DNA of 64,000 nt, taken from Nitrosarchaeum koreense MY1. GTDB lineage: Archaea; Thermoproteota; Nitrososphaeria; Nitrososphaerales; Nitrosopumilaceae. The number at the start of each line of letters is the position of its first letter. Position 1 is the first letter of the stretch. Positions 17,960 through 26,540 of the stretch are shown one piece after another. The stretch covers positions 1,337,512 through 1,401,511 of the forward strand of contig NZ_AFPU01000001.1 in assembly GCF_000220175.1 (NCBI RefSeq), in the 5' to 3' direction. The notes under the pieces are model-generated. The model was given only the letters and a program-made list of their open reading frames with translations. It did no database searches and was not told the DNA's origin. The position numbers were made by a program, and so were the translations under genes.

Positions 17960-19219
17960 CTAATTCAGACTTTGTAGTATTTCTTTGGCTTTATCAAGTG
18001 AGATTTGTTTTTGTTCAATCATTTTCTGAACAATTTCGTCTATTTGATCAGGTTTTGCACCTGCAGCAGATGCCAAGTTTCTTGCATGCAATCTCATATG
18101 TCCCTTTTGGATTCCTTCTGTTGATAATGCTCTAATTGCACTATAATTTTGGGAAAGCCCAGTTGCAGCCATTATGCATGCAAGCTCCTGTGCTGATTTA
18201 ACTTTGAGAATCTTCATGCAAATTTTTGCAATAGGATGAACATTTGCAATACCACCAACAGTTCCAACAGATAAAGGCAATTCTAAAGAGCCAACAAGAT
18301 TTCCATCATTATCTTTAGTCCAATTACTAAGAGAGCGGTATGAGCCTGATCGTGCAGCGTATGCATTAGCAGCTGCCTCAATTGCTCTACTGTCTTGGCC
18401 AGTCGCATTTGCGACAGCTATGATACCATTCATTATTCCTTTGTTATGAGTTACAGCTCGGTAAACATCATTGTTGGCAAACTGATATGCCAAAACAATA
18501 TCATCGACCACATCTTCCCCACCAATTTCATTTTTGTCAAATATTGCCGTAGCCTTTGCAATTCTACGAGTAGAATAATTCGATAAAATACGAAGTAGTG
18601 TTCTACCTCCAGTTATTTTGTCTAATAATGGTGAAACAGCTTCGCACATTGTATTTGTAACGTTTGCACCCATTGCATCACCTACATCAATTAACAGCTC
18701 GACAATCAACATTTTTCCAAAATCAGTATCAATTATTTTACAAGAAACTTCCTTTGTGCCTTTATTCATTTTAGATAATGTGGTACTCTTTGAATTTGCA
18801 AGAGATATGATCTCTTCAGAAGTCTCTTGTATTTTTTTAATTGCTAAGTCAATATCAACATCCAATACTTGGATTTGACCTATACTGTAAGACTCATCAG
18901 ATGTTGCTTTAAATCCTCCCTTTATTCTTGCAATTTTTGCACCCTTTGAAGCTGCAGCAATCACGGATGGCTCTTCAATAACCATCGGAATAAGATAGTC
19001 TTTGCCATTAATTTTAAAACTAGTTGCTATTCCCAACGGCAATGAAAAAATACCAATGGCATTTTCAATCATTTTATCAGCTTTTTCAAAAGAGATACCG
19101 CCGTCATTGTTTTGTAAAATTTCCAACTCTTCAGAAGATAAATCAGCAAAATTACCAACAATATCCAATCTTTCTTTTCGTGTTTTTTCAAAAAATTTTG
19201 AAATTGATGAATCGCTCAT
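17960..19219 (-). CDS. HMG-CoA reductase, class II type
   Basis: Reduces HMG-CoA to mevalonate, the committed step to archaeal ether lipids. The 419 residues carry the catalytic glutamate in IEEPSVIAAAS, the lysine in HNKGIMNG, the aspartate in GQDSRAIEAAANA and the histidine in KGHMRLHARN. The phrases EEPSVIAAAS, GSLELPLSVGTVGG and MRLHARNLA are those of the class II (Pseudomonas mevalonii, Streptococcus) enzymes rather than the class I enzyme of most archaea and eukaryotes. It overlaps the sugar dehydrogenase gene upstream by 4 bases. Cofactor preference (NADH or NADPH) cannot be told by eye. Confidence 0.92.
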   Translation of the reverse strand: MSDSSISKFFEKTRKERLDIVGNFADLSSEELEILQNNDGGISFEKADKMIENAIGIFSLPLGIATSFKINGKDYLIPMVIEEPSVIAAASKGAKIARIKGGFKATSDESYSIGQIQVLDVDIDLAIKKIQETSEEIISLANSKSTTLSKMNKGTKEVSCKIIDTDFGKMLIVELLIDVGDAMGANVTNTMCEAVSPLLDKITGGRTLLRILSNYSTRRIAKATAIFDKNEIGGEDVVDDIVLAYQFANNDVYRAVTHNKGIMNGIIAVANATGQDSRAIEAAANAYAARSGSYRSLSNWTKDNDGNLVGSLELPLSVGTVGGIANVHPIAKICMKILKVKSAQELACIMAATGLSQNYSAIRALSTEGIQKGHMRLHARNLASAAGAKPDQIDEIVQKMIEQKQISLDKAKEILQSLN

Positions 19220-20310
19220 TTTTTTATCCTCAATAACTTATCATCCATACTATCTGGAAAACCTTTACCATCAGTATTTGAAGTAATTACATAAAGACTA
19301 CCATCTGGGCTTTGCACGACATCACGTATACGTCCAACCCCACTTAGTATAGTTTTTTGAGATGAAAGACCTTCAGAAAAATCTAGTTGGTATAGATTGG
19401 TTGCACGTAGGGAAGCCATGACAAAATCAGCCTCTAGAGATATCTTATCGCCAGAATAATACAATATACCACCAGGTTCAATGCTAGGGTCATAACACAT
19501 TATTGCATTTTCATATTTACCATTACCTGAACACTGTTGCTCAGGCCAACCATAATTTTTTCCGGGTTTAATGAGATTAATTTCGTCATTTTTTTCGGGG
19601 CCAAGTTCTGACAAATACATTTGGCCCTTATCATCCCAGGTCATCCCCTGTGGATTTCTATGACCTAAAGAATAGATTGAGGAATTTGGAAATGGGTTAT
19701 CTGTAGGAATTGTACCATCATCGTTTAATCGTAAAATTTTTCCCGATAAAGAATCTAGATTTTGGGGCATATGTGAAGATTCAGAAACTGTTCCGGTACC
19801 TACATACAATTTTTTATCAGGACCAAATTTTAAAAAGCCACCGTTTGTAAACACAGAACCAGGTATTTTATCAAAGATAGTTTTTGCATCAACTAGTTTG
19901 TTTTCAGATTCAGTAATTTGCAGTATTTTATTCCACAGTTCGCCATTTTCTTCATATGTCAAAAAAACATAGATTAGATGATTGTTTGAAAAATCAGGAT
20001 GTAGTGCAATCCCCAGTAATCCGCCATCAAATACTTTTGCGGGACGCAATGCAGCAAGTGGTTCATCAAGCAGAGTGTTATTTTGAATAACTCTAATGAG
20101 TCCATCTTTTTCTGTCACAAAAATTCTATCATCAGATATTGCAATGGAACGTGGTTCATCAAGATTTTCTGCCAAAATATCTACAGAATTGTTTTCAGGA
20201 ACTGGTGAAAGTGGTTCTGGAATCGGTAATGAATTAGAAGAGAATGTCAAATAAAATATTGAAAATGATAATGCAGCTATAATTCCTGCGATTCTTAGTT
20301 TTTTGTCCAT
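19216..20310 (-). CDS. PQQ-type sugar (aldose/sorbosone) dehydrogenase, membrane-anchored
   Basis: A six-bladed beta-propeller of the soluble glucose dehydrogenase/YliI family, 364 residues. Residues 5-26 form a signal anchor, so it acts outside the membrane. The quinone site is suggested by LLGIALHPDF (catalytic His), LGHRNPQGM and ELGPEKNDEINL. It also has the GKNYGWP motif and a disulfide candidate (QQCSGNG, IMCYDPS). Family members oxidise aldoses with PQQ; whether this host makes PQQ is not shown here. Head of a two-gene unit with HMG-CoA reductase, though a functional link is not obvious. Confidence 0.82.
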   Translation of the reverse strand: MDKKLRIAGIIAALSFSIFYLTFSSNSLPIPEPLSPVPENNSVDILAENLDEPRSIAISDDRIFVTEKDGLIRVIQNNTLLDEPLAALRPAKVFDGGLLGIALHPDFSNNHLIYVFLTYEENGELWNKILQITESENKLVDAKTIFDKIPGSVFTNGGFLKFGPDKKLYVGTGTVSESSHMPQNLDSLSGKILRLNDDGTIPTDNPFPNSSIYSLGHRNPQGMTWDDKGQMYLSELGPEKNDEINLIKPGKNYGWPEQQCSGNGKYENAIMCYDPSIEPGGILYYSGDKISLEADFVMASLRATNLYQLDFSEGLSSQKTILSGVGRIRDVVQSPDGSLYVITSNTDGKGFPDSMDDKLLRIKK

Positions 20311-20364
20311 AAAAAATCATTCAATTGAAATCCTATTAATTACTTTCAAGAATTTGATAAAGCG

Positions 20365-20370
20365 TATATA
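20365..20370 (+). promoter_or_regulatory. TATA box of the initiator tRNA gene
   Basis: TATATA centred 26-27 bases before the first base of the mature tRNA, so transcription would start at or next to the mature 5' end and leave little or no leader for RNase P to remove. Confidence 0.6.
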
Positions 20371-20393
20371 CGGCTCGTGCTCATTCATGTATC

Positions 20394-20483
20394 AGCGGGG
20401 TGGGGAAGCCAGACTCTTTAGGGCTAGGTCATCCCGGCGGGCTCATAACCCGCAGTTCAGTAGTTCAAATCTACTCCCCGCTA
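20394..20483 (+). tRNA. Initiator tRNA-Met (CAU) with a 15-base intron in the D-loop
   Basis: Without the intron (best placed at 20411-20425) the sequence folds into a perfect 75-base cloverleaf: acceptor AGCGGGG/CCCCGCT, D-stem GGGA/TCCC with loop AGCCAGGTCA, anticodon arm GCGGG-CTCATAA-CCCGC, T-arm AGTAG-TTCAAAT-CTACT, discriminator A. The A1-U72 pair and three G:C pairs under the anticodon loop mark it as initiator. CCA is not encoded. With the intron left in, the D-arm cannot form. The splice point can shift by up to two bases. With the cut after CC, the intron's GACT pairs with GGTC of the second exon as the 4-bp central helix of a relaxed bulge-helix-bulge, the target of archaeal splicing endonuclease. 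Confidence 0.93.
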
Positions 20484-20484
20484 C

Positions 20485-21813
20485 TTAGTTATCATATACA
20501 CAAAACCATGAAGATGATTCATCAAATTTTGATTCCTTGTTAATTCTTCCAATTCTTTGTACTGGTCTACTAAGATGTCTATGTGCAGAAACTATTGGAA
20601 CATACAGTTGCTTTTTGATTTTTCTAGGAATTTCTCTAGATACTTTATTTTCAGATTTTTTACCACATTTTATACATTGAAAACCTTGATTGTTTCCTTT
20701 TGATTTCATCTTTTTATTACATTTTTTACAATTTGGATTAGATTTTATCATATTTTTTTTAAGTTCGATTATATCAATAAATTCAAGATTTAGAATCCGT
20801 GGGTGATTTTTTGATGCTTTTCTAATACCACCGCCAACACAAACTTTGTCTCCTTTGATCAAACTCGATGCCACAGATGTTATTCCAGTAGGTTTGTACA
20901 CAGCACAACATAATTCAAATCCATCTGAATTAATAGAGAAAAAAACATGACCACCTTTTACTATCGTTGGTTCATCAGATATAATACCAGTAATTTTTCC
21001 GGAAGCATAAGGTTTAATATTTTTTGGATTTAGTTCATTTTTTAAATGGTCTCCAGTGCCTTGATTAGATTTGAATATCATATAACCAGATAATTTTTCA
21101 CTTGTTTTCAAAATTTTAGTTGCACGTAATAGTGAATCTATATTTTCGCCACGTACGCCGTAAAAAACAGGATCAGGACCATGAGGAGTAATTAAAACTC
21201 GCTCTTTTTTATTATCGAAGCTGTTAAATGTAAACGGTAATGTTTTTTCCTGCATTATCTTTACACTTTTAGCAGAAAGATTTCGTTTTTTTCCAAATTT
21301 AGAATTTTTTCTATAGCTTAATAGCTCCAATGTATGATCTTTAAAATCATAACCAATTGCACCGATAGCACCTACAAGACCTTGACCATTTCCTTGATAA
21401 AAAAATTCCATGTTATTTTTTCGGGCAAATTTTTTTGCATGATTTCTGTTTATCAATTGCCATAAAGCTAATTTACTAAATTTAGAAAACTGATCTGGAA
21501 TTTCTTTATTCTCATAAAAAACTAATCCAGGGTTTGCACCATTTTTGATGTCAGAGTATTTTTCTACAAGTTTTTTAATATGATTTTTAATTTTAGATGA
21601 ATTTTTTGTTCTTATTTTCATTGAAACTGCACCATTTCCTCGTGTTTTCCAAGGAATGTTTGGATTAAATCGAATTAATTTTGGGAAATCTAGAAATTCA
21701 ATATCTTGTTTTTTTAGTGAATCAACAATTTTGTAAGCAAGAAAAGTTGTGCACATTCCTTTTGGAGAATCTGTATCATCAAAACCGATATTGAGTATTT
21801 GTGAATTAGCCAT
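20485..21813 (-). CDS. tiaS: tRNA(Ile2) 2-agmatinylcytidine synthetase
   Basis: Attaches agmatine to C34 of tRNA-Ile (CAU) so that it reads AUA instead of AUG. The N-terminus LNIGFDDTDSPKGMCTT is the family's hallmark. A central catalytic region (residues about 90-250) is followed by an OB-fold domain (GKITGIISDEPTIVKGGHV) and a C-terminal zinc ribbon (CKKCNKK, CIKCGKK). ATG at 21813 is preferred over a TTG two codons upstream. It is tail-to-tail with the initiator tRNA, one base apart; that tRNA shares the CAU anticodon but must not be modified. Confidence 0.92.
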   Translation of the reverse strand: MANSQILNIGFDDTDSPKGMCTTFLAYKIVDSLKKQDIEFLDFPKLIRFNPNIPWKTRGNGAVSMKIRTKNSSKIKNHIKKLVEKYSDIKNGANPGLVFYENKEIPDQFSKFSKLALWQLINRNHAKKFARKNNMEFFYQGNGQGLVGAIGAIGYDFKDHTLELLSYRKNSKFGKKRNLSAKSVKIMQEKTLPFTFNSFDNKKERVLITPHGPDPVFYGVRGENIDSLLRATKILKTSEKLSGYMIFKSNQGTGDHLKNELNPKNIKPYASGKITGIISDEPTIVKGGHVFFSINSDGFELCCAVYKPTGITSVASSLIKGDKVCVGGGIRKASKNHPRILNLEFIDIIELKKNMIKSNPNCKKCNKKMKSKGNNQGFQCIKCGKKSENKVSREIPRKIKKQLYVPIVSAHRHLSRPVQRIGRINKESKFDESSSWFCVYDN

Positions 21814-21897
21814 AAACAAATTATAGAATTTCAGACATTTTTAGTTGTTGGAAGGTACAGTTGGTTTAAATTAATAACACCATATTTTTAGCTGGAA

Positions 21898-22893
21898 TTG
21901 ATAGTAATAGATGAAGAACGCATATTCAAAGAAATTGAAATAAAGAAACCTGCTTCAGTATCACTAAACGGGCCAGATGGAATTCTACCTCAAGTACAAG
22001 AAACTGCAATGAATATCACTAGGCGATTTGGTATTCCTGCATACGTATTAGCTGATACGACCTGGGGAACGTGTGATCTTAATTCAAATGGTTCCAAAGT
22101 ATTAGGAGCTGAAATTCAATTTAATATTGGACATACAATAAATACAGAGTCATTTGAAAAAAATCTAATTCTAATTAATGCATTTGACGATGTTGAATTT
22201 GATAGCGTTGCCAAAAAATGTGTTGACATTCTTAAGGGAAAGCAAATATCGTTGGTCACTGATAGTCAGCATTTACATCAAATGGATAAAGTAAATGAGA
22301 TTTTGACTAACGGAGGAGTTTATGTGAAAATTGGAAAAGGTAAAGGACAATTAAATGATGGACAAGTGTTTGGTTGCGAATTTTATCCAGCCACAGAGCT
22401 TAAAGACAAAGTCGATGCATATGTTTTCTTAGGACAAAGTAATTTTCATGCAGCTGGAATTGCTCTATCAACTAACAAGCTAACGTATGTTTTAGATCCA
22501 TATTTTAACGAAGTACGTGAAGTGACAGAATTTGCTCAAAAATTAAAAAAGAAAGCTACACTTGCAATATACAAAGCAGCTGATGCTCAATCATTTGGAA
22601 TAATCATAGGACTTAAAGAAGGACAGTTATCCAAAGTATTTGCTTTAAAATTTAAAAAAGAATTAGAAAAAGAAGGAAAAACTGTTCAATTATTTGCATT
22701 AACAGATATCACAAATGAGAGATTAAAAAATCTAAAAGGTATTGATGCATTTATTCAAGTAGCATGTCCTAGAATTTCTACAGATAACCAATTTGATAAG
22801 CCTGTTCTTTCAACACCACAAGCAAACGCACTTTTAAAAATATTAAGACATGAAAGCATTGATGAATATCTAGAAATTCCTCATTGGCTTTAA
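21898..22893 (+). CDS. dph2: Diphthamide biosynthesis enzyme Dph2 (2-(3-amino-3-carboxypropyl)histidine synthase)
   Basis: A radical enzyme that transfers the aminocarboxypropyl group of SAM to a histidine of elongation factor 2. The three cysteines that hold the unusual 4Fe-4S cluster are visible in TTWGTCDLN, VFGCEFYPA and QVACPRIS, one per domain. Length (331) is normal for the archaeal homodimeric enzyme. The start is TTG: the conserved N-terminus begins at once, the next in-frame ATG is about 38 codons in, and an AT element near 21866 fits a leaderless start. Confidence 0.93.
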   Translation: MIVIDEERIFKEIEIKKPASVSLNGPDGILPQVQETAMNITRRFGIPAYVLADTTWGTCDLNSNGSKVLGAEIQFNIGHTINTESFEKNLILINAFDDVEFDSVAKKCVDILKGKQISLVTDSQHLHQMDKVNEILTNGGVYVKIGKGKGQLNDGQVFGCEFYPATELKDKVDAYVFLGQSNFHAAGIALSTNKLTYVLDPYFNEVREVTEFAQKLKKKATLAIYKAADAQSFGIIIGLKEGQLSKVFALKFKKELEKEGKTVQLFALTDITNERLKNLKGIDAFIQVACPRISTDNQFDKPVLSTPQANALLKILRHESIDEYLEIPHWL

Positions 22894-22895
22894 AA

Positions 22896-23498
22896 TTAAG
22901 ATATTAGTTTTTGAAATTTTTGATTTCCAATTAGTTTTTCAAAAGATTTAGTTTTTTTTGCTTTGATTTTATATTGAATTCCTTGTGAAATTGCTTTTTC
23001 AAGTGTATCAAGTGAATCATCGAACCTAGAAAGCATTGCAAAATTACAAGATTTGTCAAAAAGAACATCACCGTTATTAGGATAATCCTCTAAAATAATA
23101 TCACAACAATGAATTGATTCTTCAAAACTATTCAACGAAAACAAAATTCTTTCTTTATGATATAAAACAATGTTGTATTTGGGATTGTTTTTTAAAATAG
23201 CATTACAGTAAATTAATGCGTCAGTAAATGCACCTTTTTTTCTCAGCGAAGATATTTTATTTACTAAAACAGACAGATCGTTAGGATCTAATTTTAATGC
23301 AATATCATAGCATTGAATTGCACCATCATAATTTTTTAACTTATTTAATGCATATCCTTTGTTGTTAAGCGAAGCAATATGATTTGAATCATCATCTAAA
23401 ATTTTATCATAATAAGTAATTGCGTCTTGCAATTTTCCTTTTAAAAACAATCTATTTGCTTCATCAAGAAGTGAATCAATTTTTGGATTACCAGCCAT
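22896..23498 (-). CDS. TPR repeat protein
   Basis: The 200 residues consist of about five tetratricopeptide repeats (for example residues 8-41, 42-75 and 76-110, with ALNKLKNYDGAIQCYDIALKLDPND). They form a protein-binding helical solenoid, with a short Lys-rich C-terminal helix. There is no signal peptide, so it is probably cytoplasmic. It resembles the incomplete TPR protein at the right edge of the window (63373), suggesting a local family. The gene starts 13 bases after the dehydrogenase gene upstream. Partner unknown. Confidence 0.8.
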   Translation of the reverse strand: MAGNPKIDSLLDEANRLFLKGKLQDAITYYDKILDDDSNHIASLNNKGYALNKLKNYDGAIQCYDIALKLDPNDLSVLVNKISSLRKKGAFTDALIYCNAILKNNPKYNIVLYHKERILFSLNSFEESIHCCDIILEDYPNNGDVLFDKSCNFAMLSRFDDSLDTLEKAISQGIQYKIKAKKTKSFEKLIGNQKFQKLIS

Positions 23499-23511
23499 AA
23501 TTGATTCTAAA

Positions 23512-24582
23512 TTATGGTTTCATTAAGATTTTACCAAAGAGACCTTTGCCAGTTAACATTTTAGTATGAGCTTCTACTGCTTGTTCAAATGTATAAACAG
23601 AATCAATAATAGATCTTATTTTTCCCTGAGACATCCAATATAGAGCATGTTCTAATTCAGATCTAGTTCCCTGAGTTGAGCCTAAAATATTAATTCCTTT
23701 GAAAAAAATGTGGCGCAAATCTGTTTTAGCGTCATAGCCAGTTGTTGCTCCAGTAGTAACAATTGTTGCACCATACTTTAACAAAGTTAATTCTTTATTC
23801 CAATGGGAACCACCAATGTGCTCAAAAATTACATCTATCCCTGGAGAATCACCAAATGGTTTGATAATTTTTTTAGCAATATCACGAATTTCTTTATGCC
23901 AATCTTCTTTTCTATGATCTACTGCATAATCAGCACCTAGTTCTAATAATTGATTTAACTTATCAGGACTAGCTGTTGCAATTACGGTACAGCCAAATAA
24001 TTTAGCTATCTGAATTCCATAATTTCCTACACCAGAACTGCCACCCATAACCAATACCAATTGTCCAGGTTGAATCTTTGCTCTACCAACTAACATATGC
24101 CATGAGGTAAGCAGAGTCATAGAAGCTGCAGCTGCGGATTCATATGTTACATTATCAGGTATTTTTACAACATTTACTTCTGGTAAATGTGTAACTTCAC
24201 AATATCCTCCCCAAAGTGGACCAGTTTCAAATCCCCAAATTTTTCTCTTTTTGCAATCATATTCTCTTCCACTTGTACATAATTTACAAACTCGACATGA
24301 CATATTTCCATGAGATACAACTCTATCACCAATTTTGATATTTTTTACATCTTCACCTACTGCAATTACTTCTCCTGCAGCATCAGTACCAGAAATATGA
24401 GGTAAAGGTACAGCTAAAGGTTTTCCTCTCATTCCCCAAATATCATCATAATTCAAAGAGGCATATTTTACTTTGAAAACAACTTCATTTGGTTTTGGAA
24501 TAGGTTCAGGAATATCTTTAATTTTTAAAATTTTTGAAAAATCATCATCCGTAGTATAATTATCATATACTAGGGCTTTCAT
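23512..24582 (-). CDS. Zinc-containing medium-chain dehydrogenase/reductase
   Basis: MDR (alcohol dehydrogenase/quinone reductase) family, 356 residues: GroES-like fold with HISGTDAAGEV, the four-cysteine structural zinc lobe CRVCKLCTSGREYDC, then a Rossmann domain with VMGGSSGVGNYGIQIAKLFG. The substrate cannot be read from sequence. Acryloyl-CoA reductase, a step of the thaumarchaeal 3-hydroxypropionate/4-hydroxybutyrate cycle, belongs to this superfamily in Sulfolobales, so it is one candidate among several. It has its own leaderless promoter (TATA about 24603-24609), divergent from csl4. Confidence 0.85.
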   Translation of the reverse strand: MKALVYDNYTTDDDFSKILKIKDIPEPIPKPNEVVFKVKYASLNYDDIWGMRGKPLAVPLPHISGTDAAGEVIAVGEDVKNIKIGDRVVSHGNMSCRVCKLCTSGREYDCKKRKIWGFETGPLWGGYCEVTHLPEVNVVKIPDNVTYESAAAASMTLLTSWHMLVGRAKIQPGQLVLVMGGSSGVGNYGIQIAKLFGCTVIATASPDKLNQLLELGADYAVDHRKEDWHKEIRDIAKKIIKPFGDSPGIDVIFEHIGGSHWNKELTLLKYGATIVTTGATTGYDAKTDLRHIFFKGINILGSTQGTRSELEHALYWMSQGKIRSIIDSVYTFEQAVEAHTKMLTGKGLFGKILMKP

Positions 24583-24642
24583 GATTATTTCAAACTTTTT
24601 CCGGTTATATGATTTGTCAAATTAGGCTCAAACCACAAACAA

Positions 24643-24649
24643 TTATAAT
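24643..24649 (+). promoter_or_regulatory. TATA box of csl4
   Basis: TTATAAT centred 25 bases before the csl4 ATG at 24671, giving a leaderless mRNA. A separate AT element at 24603-24609 serves the divergent dehydrogenase gene. Confidence 0.55.
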
Positions 24650-24670
24650 CATAACTCCAAAAAATACAAC

Positions 24671-25222
24671 ATGTCTGAAATTGCTGCACTTCCAGGAGAC
24701 AAAATAGCATCTATTGAAGAATATGAAACAGGCTACAATACTTTTGATGACGGAGATATGGTCCGTGCATCAACTGTAGGTAAGACAGAACTGGACAAAG
24801 AAGCTAGAGTTGCAAACATAAAACATCCAAAAATGATATCAATTCCTAAAGTAGGAGACATCATAATAGGAACTGTAGCAGCAGTAATGTCTTCTATGAT
24901 CGCAGTATCAATCGATTACATTAATGGTAAACCAACCACTTCTAAAGTTGAATGTATTTGCTCAACAAGAAATCTTAGAAAAAAGAATGTTGCTTTGGTA
25001 AACGATATTGTTACACTAAAAATTTTGAATCACCTAAACGGTACAATTCATGCAACAATTGAGGAACCACATTTGGGGGTATTATTTACAAAATGTAGAA
25101 AATGTGGTAAAAAAGTAGTCCAGATGCGCGATGCCATAAAATGTACAGAATGTTCTTGGATTGATGAAAGAAAACTTTCAACGAATTATGGCAATAGTGA
25201 TTTCGTAAAGCTGAGAGAGTAA
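24671..25222 (+). CDS. csl4: Exosome RNA-binding subunit Csl4
   Basis: Cap subunit of the archaeal exosome. The 183 residues show an N-terminal beta domain (LPGDKIASIEEYETGYNTF), a central S1 RNA-binding domain (VGDIIIGTVAAVMSSMIAVSI) and a C-terminal zinc ribbon (CRKCGKK, CTECSW). Length and domain order are standard. Three bases separate it from prephenate dehydratase, with which it is probably co-transcribed. Confidence 0.95.
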   Translation: MSEIAALPGDKIASIEEYETGYNTFDDGDMVRASTVGKTELDKEARVANIKHPKMISIPKVGDIIIGTVAAVMSSMIAVSIDYINGKPTTSKVECICSTRNLRKKNVALVNDIVTLKILNHLNGTIHATIEEPHLGVLFTKCRKCGKKVVQMRDAIKCTECSWIDERKLSTNYGNSDFVKLRE

Positions 25223-25225
25223 GAA

Positions 25226-26041
25226 ATGACAAGTGTTTCGTTCCAAGGTGAACGAGGGGCATATAGTGAAGCAGCAGCTAAGGCATTTTTCAACATAGAG
25301 ATTAATGTAGTACCCCATCCAACCTTTGCAAAAGTTTTAGAAAATACAATACAAGACAAAACAGAGTATTCTATTTTACCAGTAGAAAACTCATTGGAAG
25401 GAAGTATTGGAGAAAGTTATGATTTGTTGTATTCAACATCACTTAATGCCATTGGTGAAATTTATCATAGAATTGAACATTGCTTGATAGGAAGTGGTTT
25501 GTTAGAAGAGATAGATACTGTTTACTCTCATCCACAAGCATTGGGGCAGTGCAGGAATTTTATCGAAAAACACAACATGAAGACAGTACCGTCGTATGAT
25601 ACTGCAGGAAGTGTAAAGATAATCAAAGAATTGAATAAAAAAAACATAGCCTGTATTGCAAGCAAAGATGCATCTAAAATTTACAATATGCCTGTAATAT
25701 CAGAAAACATTGCAAATAATTTGAATAATTATACTAGATTTCTGATATTATCAAAAAACAATAAGGAAGAAACTGGAAAAGACAAGACATCAATAATTTT
25801 TTCAATAAAACATGAACCCGGATCATTACACAGAATTATAGAAAAATTTTACAATTACAATGTTAATTTAACAAAAATTGAATCACGACCTACCAAAGCA
25901 AATACATGGGAATATAATTTCTACGTGGATTTTGAAGGACATGCAAAAAATCCAAAGATTGCAGAGATGTTAGTAAAAATCAAAGATGAAACATTATTTA
26001 TGAAAATACTTGGATCTTATCCTTCGGCAAAGTTAAACTAG
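25226..26041 (+). CDS. pheA: Prephenate dehydratase
   Basis: Converts prephenate to phenylpyruvate for phenylalanine synthesis. It is monofunctional (271 residues) with no chorismate mutase. The catalytic domain starts SFQGERGAYSEAAA and includes PVENSLEGSIGESYDLL and the active-site threonine in NNYTRFLIL. The C-terminal ACT domain (about 190-265) contains HEPGSLHRI and IESRP, the phenylalanine-sensing motifs, so feedback inhibition is expected. It is tail-to-tail (4-base overlap) with the next gene. Confidence 0.95.
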   Translation: MTSVSFQGERGAYSEAAAKAFFNIEINVVPHPTFAKVLENTIQDKTEYSILPVENSLEGSIGESYDLLYSTSLNAIGEIYHRIEHCLIGSGLLEEIDTVYSHPQALGQCRNFIEKHNMKTVPSYDTAGSVKIIKELNKKNIACIASKDASKIYNMPVISENIANNLNNYTRFLILSKNNKEETGKDKTSIIFSIKHEPGSLHRIIEKFYNYNVNLTKIESRPTKANTWEYNFYVDFEGHAKNPKIAEMLVKIKDETLFMKILGSYPSAKLN

Positions 26042-26505
26042 AATCCTTTTGGCTTTCTTAAAGTAAAACCCATGCTAAATCCAATAATTACCATTCCAGA
26101 AGTAATAACAATAATGTGGTATGTAAACAAAATAGGATCTGTTGTTATTTCTAACGTTGCTTCTACTTTTAATTCAGAAGAACCTGTATTTTGAAGATGT
26201 ATTTCAGTTACGCCATCTTCAAGATGGACCCAATCTAAAGTAACTTCTTTAGTGTGAGATGTTTTTGGAATCTGAAGACCTAAACCAGGACTAGCTAAAG
26301 AAATATCAAATTTATCTCCCATAATCTTCATATGTTGTTTGGCATGATCACTTGCACGAATTTGGTATGAAGTAGTTTCGCCGACTCCAAATGTTTCGTT
26401 AATCTCAATTGTTTTCAATCCAATATCAGAAATTAAGGAATAAATCCCAATTCCGATAATAGCACTTCCGACAATAATTCCAATGATAGTTCTTTTGGAT
26501 AACAC
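26038..26505 (-). CDS. Two-helix membrane protein with an external domain, unknown
   Basis: The 155 residues have one hydrophobic helix at 7-25 (IIGIIVGSAIIGIGIYSLI) and another at about 128-148 (IIVITSGMVIIGFSMGFTL), with roughly 100 residues between them predicted outside. That loop reads like a beta-sandwich (TEIHLQNTGSSELKVEATLEI). Basic residues at both termini fit a cytoplasmic location. No family is assigned. It lies 35 bases after the guaB promoter-side gene order changes strand neighbours; no operon partner is clear. Confidence 0.7.
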   Translation of the reverse strand: MLSKRTIIGIIVGSAIIGIGIYSLISDIGLKTIEINETFGVGETTSYQIRASDHAKQHMKIMGDKFDISLASPGLGLQIPKTSHTKEVTLDWVHLEDGVTEIHLQNTGSSELKVEATLEITTDPILFTYHIIVITSGMVIIGFSMGFTLRKPKGF

Positions 26506-26540
26506 AAAAGTATGAGTTGTAATGCCGTTTAAAAAATTAA

